From Chelonoidis abingdonii (lineage: Eukaryota; Chordata; Testudines; Testudinidae), in the NCBI RefSeq assembly GCF_003597395.2, contig NC_133774.1, forward strand, positions 40,260,109 to 40,324,108: a stretch of DNA of 64,000 bases, given 5' to 3'. The stretch's first letter is position 1. The number at the start of each line of letters is the position of its first letter. The position numbers and the translations under genes were made by a program. The notes under the pieces are model-generated. The model was given only the letters and a program-made list of their open reading frames with translations, was not told the origin of the DNA and did no database searches. Below are positions 1-10,275 of the stretch, one piece after another.

Positions 1-450
1 CTGGAGGAAGACACTTTCCCACACCACTCTGTGATTACTTTGGCTGGCATCATTGCAGTAAACAGGCTAGTGTCATGTTGGCCCAAGCAGCTTCAGAATG
101 CCAGTAGCAGTTGTGTTCTCTGTGCCTTTGGATATGAGATATCAGCCAAAACCAACAGCACCTGTGGAAAATAGTTCCAGTATTCAGTGCCACTGCCGTA
201 TACTCAGACCCACGGGAACAGGGACTGAAACGTCACTTTCTTGCTTCGTGCAACAGAAGTAGCTTCTCCCTCCCCCCACCCCCCCGCTCCCCCCGGCAGA
301 CCATGCTAACTGTGCCTGTGGCTGGAGAGCAGTGCTGTGCCAAGGTGCTCCAAAGCTGAAGTGGTAATAAGCATTATTTACTAAACATTGTTACGGGCAT
401 AAGGGAAGTGAGGTGTGAAACTTATCTTTCCATTTCCATTGGGACTGTAA

Positions 451-774
451 ATGCAGTGGTGCATCTTTTTTAAATCAGCAGCTACTGGTGTGGTGCTCCC
501 CCATTCCACACCTGCAGAACATCTGACCCTGATGAGGAGGAGAAAGAAGAGGACTAGGGAAGACATGTTCAGTCAGATCCTACAAGCCAGTGCTGTACTG
601 GACTATGAACAAAGGGCTTGGAGGGCCAATATGACTGACAGCCAAAAGAAGGAAAGAGAGGACAAGAGAGAGGCCCAGGAACCCCAGCAGGACAAAGAGA
701 GGGAAACGCACCAGGACATAATGAGACTTCTCAGGCAGCAAACCCAAATGCTGCAGCACATGGTTGACCTATAG
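451..774 (+). pseudogene. Harbinger Myb/SANT-like accessory protein, C-terminal remnant
   Basis: An open frame of 107 codons. The part from residue 28 (MRRRKKRTREDMF) onward matches the C-terminal half of the Myb-like protein encoded by turtle Harbinger elements: an arginine/lysine-rich stretch followed by a Glu/Gln/Lys-rich helical region ending in QTQMLQHMVDL. In intact elements this protein assists the DDE nuclease by binding transposon ends. The N-terminal Myb/SANT domain is absent, and the first ~27 residues read as out-of-frame sequence, so the ATG at 451 is not a genuine start. Predicted as transposon debris, not a host gene. Confidence 0.6.
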
Positions 775-1299
775 ATTCAAAAATGTTAGATGCTCCAGCC
801 TTTTCAGCCCTTGGAGAACTCCATGATTTCTGCTCCCTGCACCTCCCAACATACCACATAGCATCAAGGGGAACATCTTTATCCCTGTCATTCCTCACCA
901 GGAACAGCAAGGAAAACCACAGCTTCACAGAACCATGGTTGGTGTATGTGTAGCCACAACGAACTACACTTGTGCATGGAAGTGGACAGAAATGTTTGCT
1001 GCCTTTCCAATTATAAAGTTCCACTCCATTAATTTGTTAGAATTTTGTATTACGTTGCCTTTGTTTTTGCATTGTTTTCCTGCACTGTTTTTCCCACTCA
1101 GTAAAGTTCTATTTTTGGAGAATAAAATTATCTCTATTAGTTCACAACACATACTGTAGAATGAATATCAGGACTCAAAGCAAACAGTACTTGTTAATAT
1201 CCAGCAAGCACCACGTAATTCATAGCTTCAGGAAAACACCTAGTCATATTTATAAATGAAGAGCTAGCAGCACCCAAAGCTCCGGCACCGAATGCTACT

Positions 1300-2500
1300 G
1301 TGGCTGACCGCTAAAGTGCTCTTTCAAAGCCTCCCTCAACTGCATAGCCCTGTGTTGGGCTCTTGTAATGGCTCTTGTGTCTGGCCACTCAGAGGCGGCA
1401 GACAGCTGCTCCAGCTCCACCCCGGCAGGAGCTTTTTCCCCCTTTGCCTCACAGATATTATGCAGAACACAACAGGCAGCTATAACTGTCCGGATATTTT
1501 TCTCGTTGACATCCAGCTTGCAAGTAAATACTGCCAGAGTGTCTACAGTCTACCAAAAGCACATTCAGCAACTATGCTGCACCTGCTGAGCCAGTAGCTA
1601 AATCTCTCCTTGGAGCTTTCAGGGTGACCAGTGCATGGCTTCATGAGCCAGGGGAAAAAGGAGTAGGGTGAGTCTCTCAACATCACTATTGGCATTTTAA
1701 TTGCGGATGGTAATCTGCCAGTCGGGAAAGAATGTCCATGCTTGCAGCTTTCTGAGTAGTCCTGTGATCTTAAAGATGCAAGTGTTATGCACCTTCCCTG
1801 ACCCCCGTCCACATTGTTCTTAGTGAAGTATCCACAGTGATCTACCAACACTTGCATAACCATAGAATAGCAGCCCTTTCTAATGATGTATTCTGTGGCA
1901 AGGTGGACTGTTGCCAAAATACGGCTATTGCCCCACTGCAATTCAGGAACCACCATTGTTGCAAAAATCCATCCATCAAGTCCTGCACATTGCTGAGAGT
2001 CCTCCATAACAGGAGACGATTAGTGACCCTATATACTTGCATTATGGCATCCCCTCCACTGTGGATTATCCAATTGCAAAATGATTTTCCACTGACTGGT
2101 AGCAGTCTGGCACTGCAAACTTCCAGAGACTGATCTCTACTTGTTTTTCCATTCTCAATGCAGTTTTTATTTTTGGTGTCACTGCACTGAGAGCTGAGGT
2201 GAGCTTGGTACACAGATCCAGGAATATGGCCTCCACATCATCTCAAACCTATATTACAACGAGATCCCTCCAGTCAGTGTTCGTTTCTGGGGCCCAAAAG
2301 TAATGCTCCACCATCTGCAGCTGCTTTGTGAACACCACCCACAACCTTGAATTGTTTTTCACTATGTCCCTTAGCAAGCTCTGCTTGAAGAAATTGTCAT
2401 GTTCCCCATTTTTGCGGTACTTCTGCAGGTTTCCAAATAAAAGAGAATCAAGCATCCTATATTTGCAACATTCATGAGAATAGTGCAAGGCTCTACAGGC
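1300..2500 (-). pseudogene. HARBI1-like Harbinger DDE nuclease, frameshifted
   Basis: Read on the minus strand, several overlapping frames give successive pieces of a HARBI1-type nuclease. Around 2490-2210 lies an N-terminal piece. Around 2213-1842 is the region with IMQVYRVTNRLLL followed by a NVQDLMDGF segment. Around 2007-1543 are ITLASLR, MKPCTGHPESSKE and VAECAFGRL, and about 1435-1500 encodes CCVLHNICEAK. The order matches the family, but the pieces sit in different frames, with stops between them, so no functional enzyme is encoded. Intact relatives catalyse cut-and-paste transposition with a DDE active site. Confidence 0.72.
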
Positions 2501-3001
2501 TCCATGCTTCCGTGAGAGATGGTGTATACTGAAAAGTGCTGTACAGGTTTCTGGGATTTAAAAAAAAAAATGCATGAAAAGTATGGGGTATGGATGGTAT
2601 TAGGAAATTGAGCAGGTAGCATGCTGGGAACTTGACCCTTGCATCCAGAGATCACTGGGCAAGTCATTTCTATCCACAACATATTGTGAAAATTTCCCAA
2701 AAGGCATTGCACCAGATGGCAGCATGTGGCACACGGGGATACCTACCTGCGGTGCACTACATTTTGCATCGCTACACTCTTGGTGAGTACCTGCAGTGCC
2801 AATGCAAGCTATGTGTGTACACGCCTGAGCAATATACACGTTTTGGTGGCTGCCAGCCAATATAACTTGCATCGACCAAAGTGTGTAGTATAGATGTGGT
2901 CTAAGTTTAAGACGTCTTTAAAGTGAGTTTAAATGTAATTATGTTTGTCCTTACTGCCCTTTTATTCTGCCAGAGTGGCATGAAAGGGCCTTAGTGTATA
3001 T

Positions 3002-3164
3002 GATAACCTTGTTATCTCTAGCGTACTTCTTGCTTGCATATATATACCTGCCCCTGGAAATTTCCACTACATGCATCCGACGAAGTGGGTATTCACCCAC
3101 GAAAGCTCATGCTCCAATACATCTGTTAGTCTATAAGGTGCCACAGGACTCTCTGCTGCTTTTA
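3002..3164 (+). mobile_element. Penelope-like element (PLE) terminal fragment
   Basis: This piece is the reverse complement of the same ~160-bp terminal segment seen at 25211-25431 and 31787-31930. It shares GAAATTTCCACTACATGCAT, then CCACGAAAGCTCATGCTCCA, then TTAGTCTATAAGGTGCCACA. At 31.8 kb the same segment continues into DNA encoding GIY-YIG endonuclease residues, which is the basis for the PLE assignment. It is only a 5'-truncated end with no coding capacity. The coding strand of the family is + here. Confidence 0.65.
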
Positions 3165-3221
3165 TGAAATCCAAGATCCATTTCTTTGTGGTTAAAATCT
3201 CAAGCTAGTGTTATATTAAGG

Positions 3222-4101
3222 TGTCATAAAGCATAATTCCCAATTCTGAACCTTAGCGTCCAAAAGTGGGTGCCTGCATGAACCTCCAAGCTTAATTACC
3301 AGCTTGGATCTTATAGCGCTGCCACCAGACAGGAATTACAGTGCCTGCCTCACTCTGGTCTCCCCAAAACCTTCCCTGGGGGACCCCAAGACTCAGATGC
3401 CCTGAGTCTACAACAAAGGGAAATAACCCCCTCCCCTTGTCTCCTCTTTATTTCCTCCCCGGCTTCCCCTCCCTGGATGGCCCTGGACGATCACCCTATT
3501 TCAAATTCGCTTGAATTGAAAAACAGAGAGTCAAGTTTCTTTCAACCCTCAGTCCGAGTCCCGGCAAAAGGTAAGCTTTGTGCACTCTGAACACACAGAT
3601 TTCCCTCCCCCTGTTTCCTCCTCCCCACCAATTCCTGGCGAGTTTAACTAGGAAAGAAATCCAACAGGTTCCTTGAAAAAGAAAGCTTTAATATAAAAAG
3701 TAAAGAAAAAGACATAAAATCTATCTCGTATCAAGGTAACAATATAACAGGGTCAATTGTTTAAAAAAAATGAATGAACAAGCCTGATTCAAAGAATACA
3801 ATTAAAACATTCCAGCAACTACACACATGTAAATACAAAAACAATATAAAAACCTATTGTCTTCTACCTTTTGTACTTACACTTGGAAACAGAAGATTAG
3901 AAAAGCCTGGAGATAGAAATCACTCTCATAGCCGAGAGAGCACAGACAGAGACACAGACAAAAGAGAGACACCCAAAAATTCCCTCCCTGAGCTTTGAAA
4001 AATCCGATTTCCTGATTGGTCCTCTGGTCAGGTGTGTGGTTCCCTTTGTTAACCCTTTACAGGAAAAAGAAACATTAACCCTTAGCTATCTGTTTATGAC
4101 A
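3222..4101 (-). mobile_element. Solo LTR-type element with 5-bp target duplication
   Basis: The unit has inverted ends (TGTCATAAAGC on the left, CTGTTTATGACA on the right) and is flanked by a perfect 5-bp direct repeat TAAGG at 3217-3221 and 4102-4106. That is diagnostic of integrase-mediated LTR insertion. Its ends match the elements at 41134-42034 (same orientation) and 48828-49784 (opposite orientation). The AATAAA signal found on + in the 48.8-kb copy places the transcribed strand here on minus. No internal gag/pol sequence is present, so it is a solo LTR. It is not determined whether the parent was an ERV or a Gypsy-type element. Confidence 0.72.
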
Positions 4102-4106
4102 TAAGG

Positions 4107-6765
4107 TTTTTATTTTGATTTGAGATTTTTTGCATATGATTATTTCTTGCTTGGGTGTGTATTACAATAGATGCCATGCACTTTTGTTACATAATATGAG
4201 CTACTAGATACAGTTCAAACCAGGTTTTGTCAAACATTTCAGTTGTTCTGTTTTTGTTTTTATGAACCTGTGGTAGTTTTGGATTCATGGTGTTTAGGAA
4301 TGTTGTTATTCACCAAAATGTCTTTTACCAGGATGTTTTACATTTTCTTGTTCGTTTTTTTTTTTTTTTTTAAGAAAGCACAATAATATGGAATGCTTTT
4401 ATTTTTTACATTCCAAAATTATTTTTATTGTTTTATTAAAACCTGTAGCACCAAATGTAGTGCATCCAAATAGGTTAGTAACTCCTTAAAGGGTTTGTGA
4501 GCCCCTCTGTTGGTACTCACTGTATTACATGTTTTCAAAAGCCACCAGAAACCAGTCAGAGCAGAGGTAGGGATGTAGCTAGGTTTTGCATGTGTGTATA
4601 TTTAGTAAGCACTGTTATTTGGGATCCAGCTGTGCTGTGTTGTTTCTTCATATTGTTTTTGTTGTGGAAAGAGCAAAACCAACTGTACCAAACCAGAGCA
4701 CCAAGCATCTCCTAAAACAGAACTCTCAAAAAATCTAAAATCTTCAATAGTGTTTTAGTTCATAAGTTTTTCCAATTACAAATGTTCTACTTAACAGACT
4801 CTCCCACAAAAACTAAAGCCACTTTAGGCAGCCATCTTATGAGACCCCACCAAAATTGTTCTTCATTTTACAGCCCCTTTTATGAGCTCCCAACCTTCCT
4901 GGATGCCTGCAAGATAAGTTGGGTTTTGCAGCATGCCTGGAATGGTGCCAAATCTAGGAAGCAGTGGACCAAGGAGGGAAGCAAATTCCTGAGCCACAGA
5001 CCTCGAATGGGGAGTTCCCTTCTTATTCCTGAGCTACTAAAGATTTTGGAGGGGGGTTGTCCCATCTCCACTAACACACATGAAAAAGTATTTAAAGATG
5101 TGTAGAAGATAATGAGAAATATATGGTCCATCTGAATAGATATCACATAGCACTTGTAACTGTGAAAGCTGGAACATTTTTTCTCACACATATAACTCTG
5201 CCAATATTTAATGCATCCGTGTTTTGAGGTTATTAAATATAAGCTAATTAAAGTCAATGAGCAGCTATCCAAAGGGACAGATTTAAATGATCTGTGATAT
5301 AAATCAGTGTAAAAAGGGAAGTGTCTATTTAAGTGTAGCTGTGATGTTTTCTGTTGTAAAATGCTGAGATTTACTTTTGATTCTCTAGATCACACAGTGT
5401 GACAGTGAGATCAAAATCTTCTTCCCACATTACCTCAATACAGGGCATATGTGCAGGGGAGATGTGGTGTGGACCCTCTCTGTGGCCACTATAGAAATCA
5501 CACAGATGCTCTGTCTGCCTCCCCTCACGCCTTTCAGCCAGTGGATTGGCATAGCCTTGAATGCTCCAATCTCATTCCATGTAAACCCATCCTCCATGCA
5601 GGGAGCCTACACATTGTGTGTATAGGGTCTGAATCTCCCCTGCAGGCACAGGGAATCCTGACCCATCCATGGAATAGAACCACATTTGTTCTGCTCTGTC
5701 CAGGGCCTCATGGGAGGTGGGGTAGGAGAGGGCAGGATTGGTTTCTAAATTAACAAAGAGCAGTGCAAATGCATCAGATTACAGAGCAGTGCACCAGTCA
5801 CAGCAGAGAACATGGCATTCTCAGTACCCCTTTTCTCCAAAAGCAAAATGACCTTGGACTATAGAATCTTCACATCTAGATTAGACTTGCTCCTCATGCT
5901 TCATATATGCTACCAAAAAAGGTTTTCTCCTTGTTTACAGAAATAAACATAGTTTTAAATTCCCTCTTATGCTGTGTTTCTGTTGAGTTGTGAAGATTTG
6001 TGCTGCATGCCTCTTTCCTGAATGACAATATGCTTATTGCGTGGTTCTAAGAACTACTTGCTATTACCTAAACAGCTCTGATAGCAATTCATAACACCAG
6101 AATGTGACATGCAGGAGGATGCTTGTAAATATACAAGAGGGTCTTTACATTACATTTAGAAAATTAAAGTATTTGTATTGATTATGTAGCAGAACCCAGA
6201 CAAGTGAAAGAGAAAGTCTGTAATATGCACACCTAGTTTGTGTTTGCCTCTAGGAAAGAAGTACCAGTAAGTGAAGCAAGAATTTATGATCTATAAATGC
6301 AGGGCACAGTTATCCACCAATAAGAGTCAGTTTAATGGCACCATTTTGTATGTAAATGTCTGTCTGAATTTGAGTTAACCATTTCAGGCCAGATAAAGGA
6401 AGAGTAGTCTGCTCTCTTAGGGAAAATTGTGCCCTTCCACACAACAAGAAAATTAGATGGAAAATTCCACAGCTTCAAGGCCATAGCATTCCCTCTGGTG
6501 GGAAGGAGATGGGTTGTGCCCCTGTCCCGGTCTTCAGGTGTGGGCAGGTGCCATTACCTGTCCAAACTGAAGACATCTTGAATGTTAAAAGATAATTCCA
6601 GGGATGTCAGGACAGCCACTCTAGGCCAAAACCTATGCATAGAAGGCCATTTCCTCCACCATTACTTCCCATGATTCCCTCTGTAGCAGCACAGCTCCCT
6701 AGTGAACGATGCTCCCACTACTTTCCCATCCATGCTTCAGTGAAATCTCTGTTCTCCTATGGTCT
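4107..6765. other. Intergenic, nothing assigned
   Basis: No splice-compatible coding exon or recognisable repeat was found. A T tract lies at about 4355-4372. Open frames here, such as 4782-5105 and 5451-5753, have no protein-like character or family resemblance. Confidence 0.4.
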
Positions 6766-6768
6766 ACA

Positions 6769-7205
6769 TAAGAACGGCCATCCTGGGTCAGACCAATGGT
6801 ATAGCCAGGTGGGAGGGAAGAAGGGGAGTGGTGGTGGGGGGGGAAGTGCAGGTCTTCAGCAATGAAGCTTCAGTGCCACTGAAGACACTTGGAGCTAATG
6901 AAGGTCCTGCCGCCGAAGACCTGGAGCGCTGTAAAGGTGCTGCACTTTTTTTTTTTTTTTTGCTCCCAGATGAGTAAAATTTAAAAAGGTGCCACTTGTG
7001 CTTGATGGGGGAGCAGCTGCTGCCCCGCTCCCCCACAGCTATGCTACTGGGCCAGACCAAACATCCGTCTAGCCCAGTATCCTGTCCTCTGACAGTGGCC
7101 AATGCCAGGTGCCCCAGAGGGAATGAACAAAACAAGTAATCAATCCATTCCCTGACACTCATTCCAAGCTTCTGGCAAACAGAAGCTAGGGACACCATCC
7201 CTGCC
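6769..7205 (-). mobile_element. CR1 LINE 3' end, split by a nested insertion
   Basis: Bases 6769-6800 (CATAAGAACGGCCATCCTGG, then GGTCAGACCAATGGT) and 7046-7205 (CATCCGTCTAGCCCAGTATC, GACAGTGGCCAATGCCAGGT, GGGACACCATCC) are the 3' terminal segment of the turtle CR1 family. The same segment is intact at 34912-35100. The coding strand is minus. The two parts are separated by about 245 bp of unrelated DNA. Confidence 0.75.
6801..7045. mobile_element. Nested insertion inside the CR1 tail
   Basis: This segment interrupts a CR1 sequence. The CR1 words CTGGGTCAGACCAA (about 6783-6796) and CTGGGCCAGACCAA (about 7048-7061) stand on either side, a 14-bp near-perfect duplication (13/14). Its ends are weakly inverted (ATAGCCAGGTGGG against CCCCCACAGCTAT). 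It contains a G-rich stretch (6826-6844) and a T tract at about 6946-6961. A target duplication this long suggests retroposition more than a cut-and-paste transposon. The family is not recognised with certainty. Confidence 0.5.
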
Positions 7206-7699
7206 CTGTCTAGTCTCATTTTTATTATTAAATCAGTGGTACATTTTGCAGTGAAAGAGTGTTTAATTGTGAAGTTCTTTGAGTCTGCATTAAGCACTAT
7301 AAAAATCAAAAAAAAGAAATTAATAAATACACAAGTGATATTGCTGAGAACAGTTTTCCCCATGACCTGTCTTCTTCCAACCCAGTCACTCCCTCTTCCA
7401 AAACCAAGGAAGTACACGTGTGGGAAGGGAGCGAGAGAGAGACAATGGAATGAACCTTAAATAACATTTTTGCAGATGTTTTAATATTCTCCTGCCTTTT
7501 ATTACTCTTCAGGAGAGTCAGCAGCTCACTTGGTCACATCCTTGAGGTAGCCGTGGGAGATATTTCCAAAAGTAGTGTATGTTACCAGCATGTATAATTC
7601 TCGTATAACAAATTCACTTGCCTCTTTTTAATTATTTCTCAGTTTTTAACCAATGCTTTTGCTTGGTCCCTCCTCAGATAAGAGTCTTAGACTATTATT
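7206..7699. other. Unassigned spacer
   Basis: About 490 bp between the CR1 tail and the SINE. No gene or named repeat was recognised; the open frames are short and non-protein-like. Confidence 0.35.
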
Positions 7700-7890
7700 G
7701 GAGGGGATAGCTCGGTGGTTTGCACATTGGCCTGCTAAGCCCAGGGTTGTGAGTTCAATCCTTGAGGGGATCGTTTAGGGATCTGGGGCAAAAATCTGTC
7801 AGGGATGGTACTTGGTCCTGCTGTGAAGGCAGAGGACTGGACTGAATGACCTTTCAAGGTCCCTTCCAGCTCTATGAGATATATACCTAT
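7700..7890 (+). mobile_element. CryI-type tRNA-derived SINE (turtle PolIII SINE)
   Basis: The head is tRNA-like with an A-box region (GGGGATAGCTCGGTGGTTTG) and a B-box region (GGTTGTGAGTTCAATCC). The body follows with GATCTGGGGCAAAAA and GGACTGGACTGAATGACC, and then AGGTCCCTTCCAGCTCTATG. This matches the PolIII SINE known from cryptodiran turtles and is the strongest lineage marker in the window. The 3' tail resembles the CR1 3' end, as expected for a SINE mobilised by CR1 machinery. Diverged and not expected to be active. Confidence 0.8.
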
Positions 7891-8416
7891 CTCCATAAAT
7901 TATAGTTTACTGAATGGGCTGTAAAGGGGAACACTGATTGCACAAAGCTAATAACCCTAATGGTAATATTTTTCTTCTCCTAATCGCAGAGATGATGATG
8001 CCTCTTTGGTGTTTCTGTGCTATTTATTTAGCTATCCTGTGAAAGAAGAGAACCCCACCTTTTCATGGGTCTCCAAATTAGATTGGAGTTAGCTCTTCAG
8101 TAGGTCTGATTATTAAATTTATATGCAATCCTCTTACACAATATAAAAGTAATAGAATTAAGAACAAAGTATATGACTAGCTGACAGTTTGTTCGGTGTT
8201 TCAGTTCATGTTGTGCTAATTCACCTTGATATTTCAGATAATTTTAGACATTGATAATAGTTCCCTTAAAGCTCTGTAATATATATTTTTCCTTTAAGCA
8301 TGAATAAAGATTATATGTACAAAGTACTACTTTTCTGCTTGTTGTAAGAGTAAATGAGTGCAAGAAAAAACTTATAAGAAATATAATCTAGTAATAACAA
8401 ATGTCTAAAGATGAGA

Positions 8417-8486
8417 GGCCTGATCCAGTGCCCAGAGAAGTCAGTGGAAGGACTTCCATTAAGTTCTGTGGGCACTGGATCAGGCC
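8417..8486. repeat. Short palindromic MITE-like hairpin
   Basis: An 18-bp arm GGCCTGATCCAGTGCCCA (8417-8434) is perfectly complementary to TGGGCACTGGATCAGGCC (8469-8486), and the inner arms also pair with few mismatches, leaving almost no loop. It belongs to the many short palindromic repeats of sauropsid genomes that start GGCCTGATCC. Confidence 0.65.
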
Positions 8487-9823
8487 CCATAACAAAAGGA
8501 ATTTGTGCTGTGTCCCTTCTCTGACACGTCTTTTTAGAACTTGACCTGATTTTTTCAAATTCAGGCCTGATTATGTAAAATGGATATAATTGTCTTCCTG
8601 TATTCAAGAGTTGCATTCTTCAACCTTCTAAAGGAAAGAAAAATGTGATCTGGCATTTTCTCCTGCATTAAATGAAGTCCTGTAAATATTTATTTTGAAT
8701 CGTTGTTTGCTTGATGCGGTTATTGTGGAACACATTGCAACTTCTCAAAAGAATGACATTTCCAACTGCTGAGTAAACGACTCTTGAATTATAAAATTAG
8801 TTGTTCAATTTTAGCCAGAGGGATGATGCCACTTTCTATAAAACTGTGGTAAATACATTCCAAGTATAAAATACTCAGTGTACTGTTCCAGTATAACAAA
8901 GCCAACAGCAATCTTTGAAATACATTTTTTCTTATCTGTTTTTAAGAGAGATGAAGTGTTGGACTATGTCATATTGCTATAGGTTTGTTTTGAAGTCATA
9001 TTTGGGAGGAAACTGTTTGTGTGTGTTTTTTTTTCCTTTTCCTTTAATTGCCTCACTGTGAGTATTTATGCTAAGGAGGTACACCACTTTCCAGAAAGAA
9101 TAAACCACAAATTCAGCACTGTGCACACAAAGAAAACCACCACCTCAGTTTTGCTTTTATTTATTTTTTCCTGTGTTTATTTTATAACTTGCTGCACTTT
9201 TTTTTATAGGTTAACACTTCACAGTATACCTGTTCTCTGTTTGTGTAGCCTCCTTGCCTATAGAAACTGGCACCTCTGTGCCACCATCCTCTATTCTTGC
9301 ACTAATTGAATTTCTCAGCTTAATATCTTTCTCAGTTAAGCAGTAATTATGGATTTGTATGGCTACTGTGATGTAACTTTGAGACTGCTGTTCTGACATT
9401 TCGGCTGCGCCTTGCAAATACCATTGTAGCTGTTTTTCTGTTTCTCTGAGATACAAATTTCAGGTGCTGCTGCAGACCTGTTTAAAGTAATGAAGGTTAT
9501 TCTTATTGAATACGCTCTATTGGGGAAAAATGTCTGTGGAAAGTTGTCACAATTGCAGTTAAATACAGCACAATGATATTAATGATGTCCTGCTGTGACT
9601 GCCCACTGTATTACCAGCTTTCAGAATGATGGCCAGCTATTTTTCTTTTAATAATAAACATGACTGTTTTTCCTAGTGACTATGCATGATCATTTATACA
9701 CACAACATGAATTACTGCATTTAACTGAGTAAAGTATACGTCCATAATATCAGCATACAGGAATATATCAATACAGGACTTGTTTTAGCATACTTATATC
9801 ACATCATGTGGAGGAAGAAGGTA
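8487..9823. other. Region upstream of the THAP gene, no exon identified
   Basis: The first non-coding exon and promoter of the THAP gene should lie upstream of 10160, but no CpG island or clear promoter is visible here. The open frame at 9019-9309 is T-rich and not protein-like. Confidence 0.3.
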
Positions 9824-9998
9824 CACCTCTACACCTCAGTATAACATGAATTCAGATATAACATGGTAAAGCAGCACTCTGGGCGGGCAGTGCTGCGCAC
9901 TCCGGTGGATCAAAGCAAGTTTGATATAACAGTTTCACCTATAACGCTGTAAGATTTTTTTTGGCTCCTGAAGACAGCGTTATATCAAGGTAGAAGTG
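9824..9998 (+). mobile_element. TA-flanked MITE, copy A (Tc1/mariner-like)
   Basis: First of five copies (others at 17351, 26107, 55582 and 62508) of a ~170-195 bp element. Its left end CACCTCTACACC.. and right end ..AAGGTAGAAGTG are inverted repeats, flanked by TA on both sides (9822-9823 and 9999-10000). The internal landmarks shared by copies are AGATATAACATGGTAAAGCA, GTGGATCAAAGCAAGTTTGA and GTAAGATTTTTTTTGGCTCC. No coding capacity. TA duplications point to a Tc1/mariner or pogo/Tigger source. It ends about 160 bp upstream of the first splice acceptor of the THAP gene. Confidence 0.78.
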
Positions 9999-10159
9999 TA
10001 GTTTGCTTTATTAATTATTATTATTACTTCTCATTCTCCCTTCTGCTTTCAGCCTTCTAGTTGGAAATGTACTGCAGAAACTATCCATTGATACCCTTTC
10101 AGCAGATGGTACCTCTAAATGTGATCTCATGTTCAACATCTATTCTCTTCTCATTACAG

Positions 10160-10275
10160 CACTGAATGCAGTAACTATCTCTGAGGGGGACTATCATGGT
10201 GAAATACTGTGCAGCATATAACTGCAGTAATGCAGACACAAAGTTAAATCGGAAGCAGGGAATAACTTTTCATAG
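10160..10275 (+). CDS. THAP gene exon with start codon (5'UTR plus codons 1-27)
   Basis: A pyrimidine-rich acceptor ends in ATTACAG at 10159. The exon carries 36 nt of 5'UTR and then ATG at 10196-10198. It encodes MVKYCAAYNC and onward, giving zinc ligands C5 and C10 with CxxxxC spacing. It ends inside an Arg codon (AG|G) at donor CATAG|GTGAGC. The coding part is 80 nt. The acceptor implies an upstream non-coding exon that was not located. Confidence 0.82.

Larger units (their letters stand above)
1..2901. mobile_element. Decayed Harbinger (PIF) DNA transposon, left part outside the window
   Basis: Two coding remnants in convergent orientation mark this as a Harbinger element: a Myb-like accessory protein tail on + (451-774) and a HARBI1-like nuclease on - (about 1300-2500). 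The right end at about 2880-2901 (TATAGATGTGGTC on +) resembles the GGCC..GTCTACACTGC-type ends of the Harbinger copies at 57.3 and 63.6 kb, and is followed by TAA, which fits the 3-bp target duplication of the superfamily. The left end is not in the window. Both reading frames are broken, so the copy is dead. Bases 1-450 and 775-1300 have no other identifiable content and are taken as element-internal. Family assignment is by protein resemblance from memory. Confidence 0.7.

Noticed and set aside
1292..1597. 101-codon plus-strand frame
   Set aside because: It is the antisense shadow of the HARBI1-like nuclease C-terminus, which reads CVLHNICEAK on minus.
6788..7417. 209-codon open frame on -
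   Set aside because: It spans a CR1 tail and its nested insert, including a lysine run from the T tract; no coherent domain.
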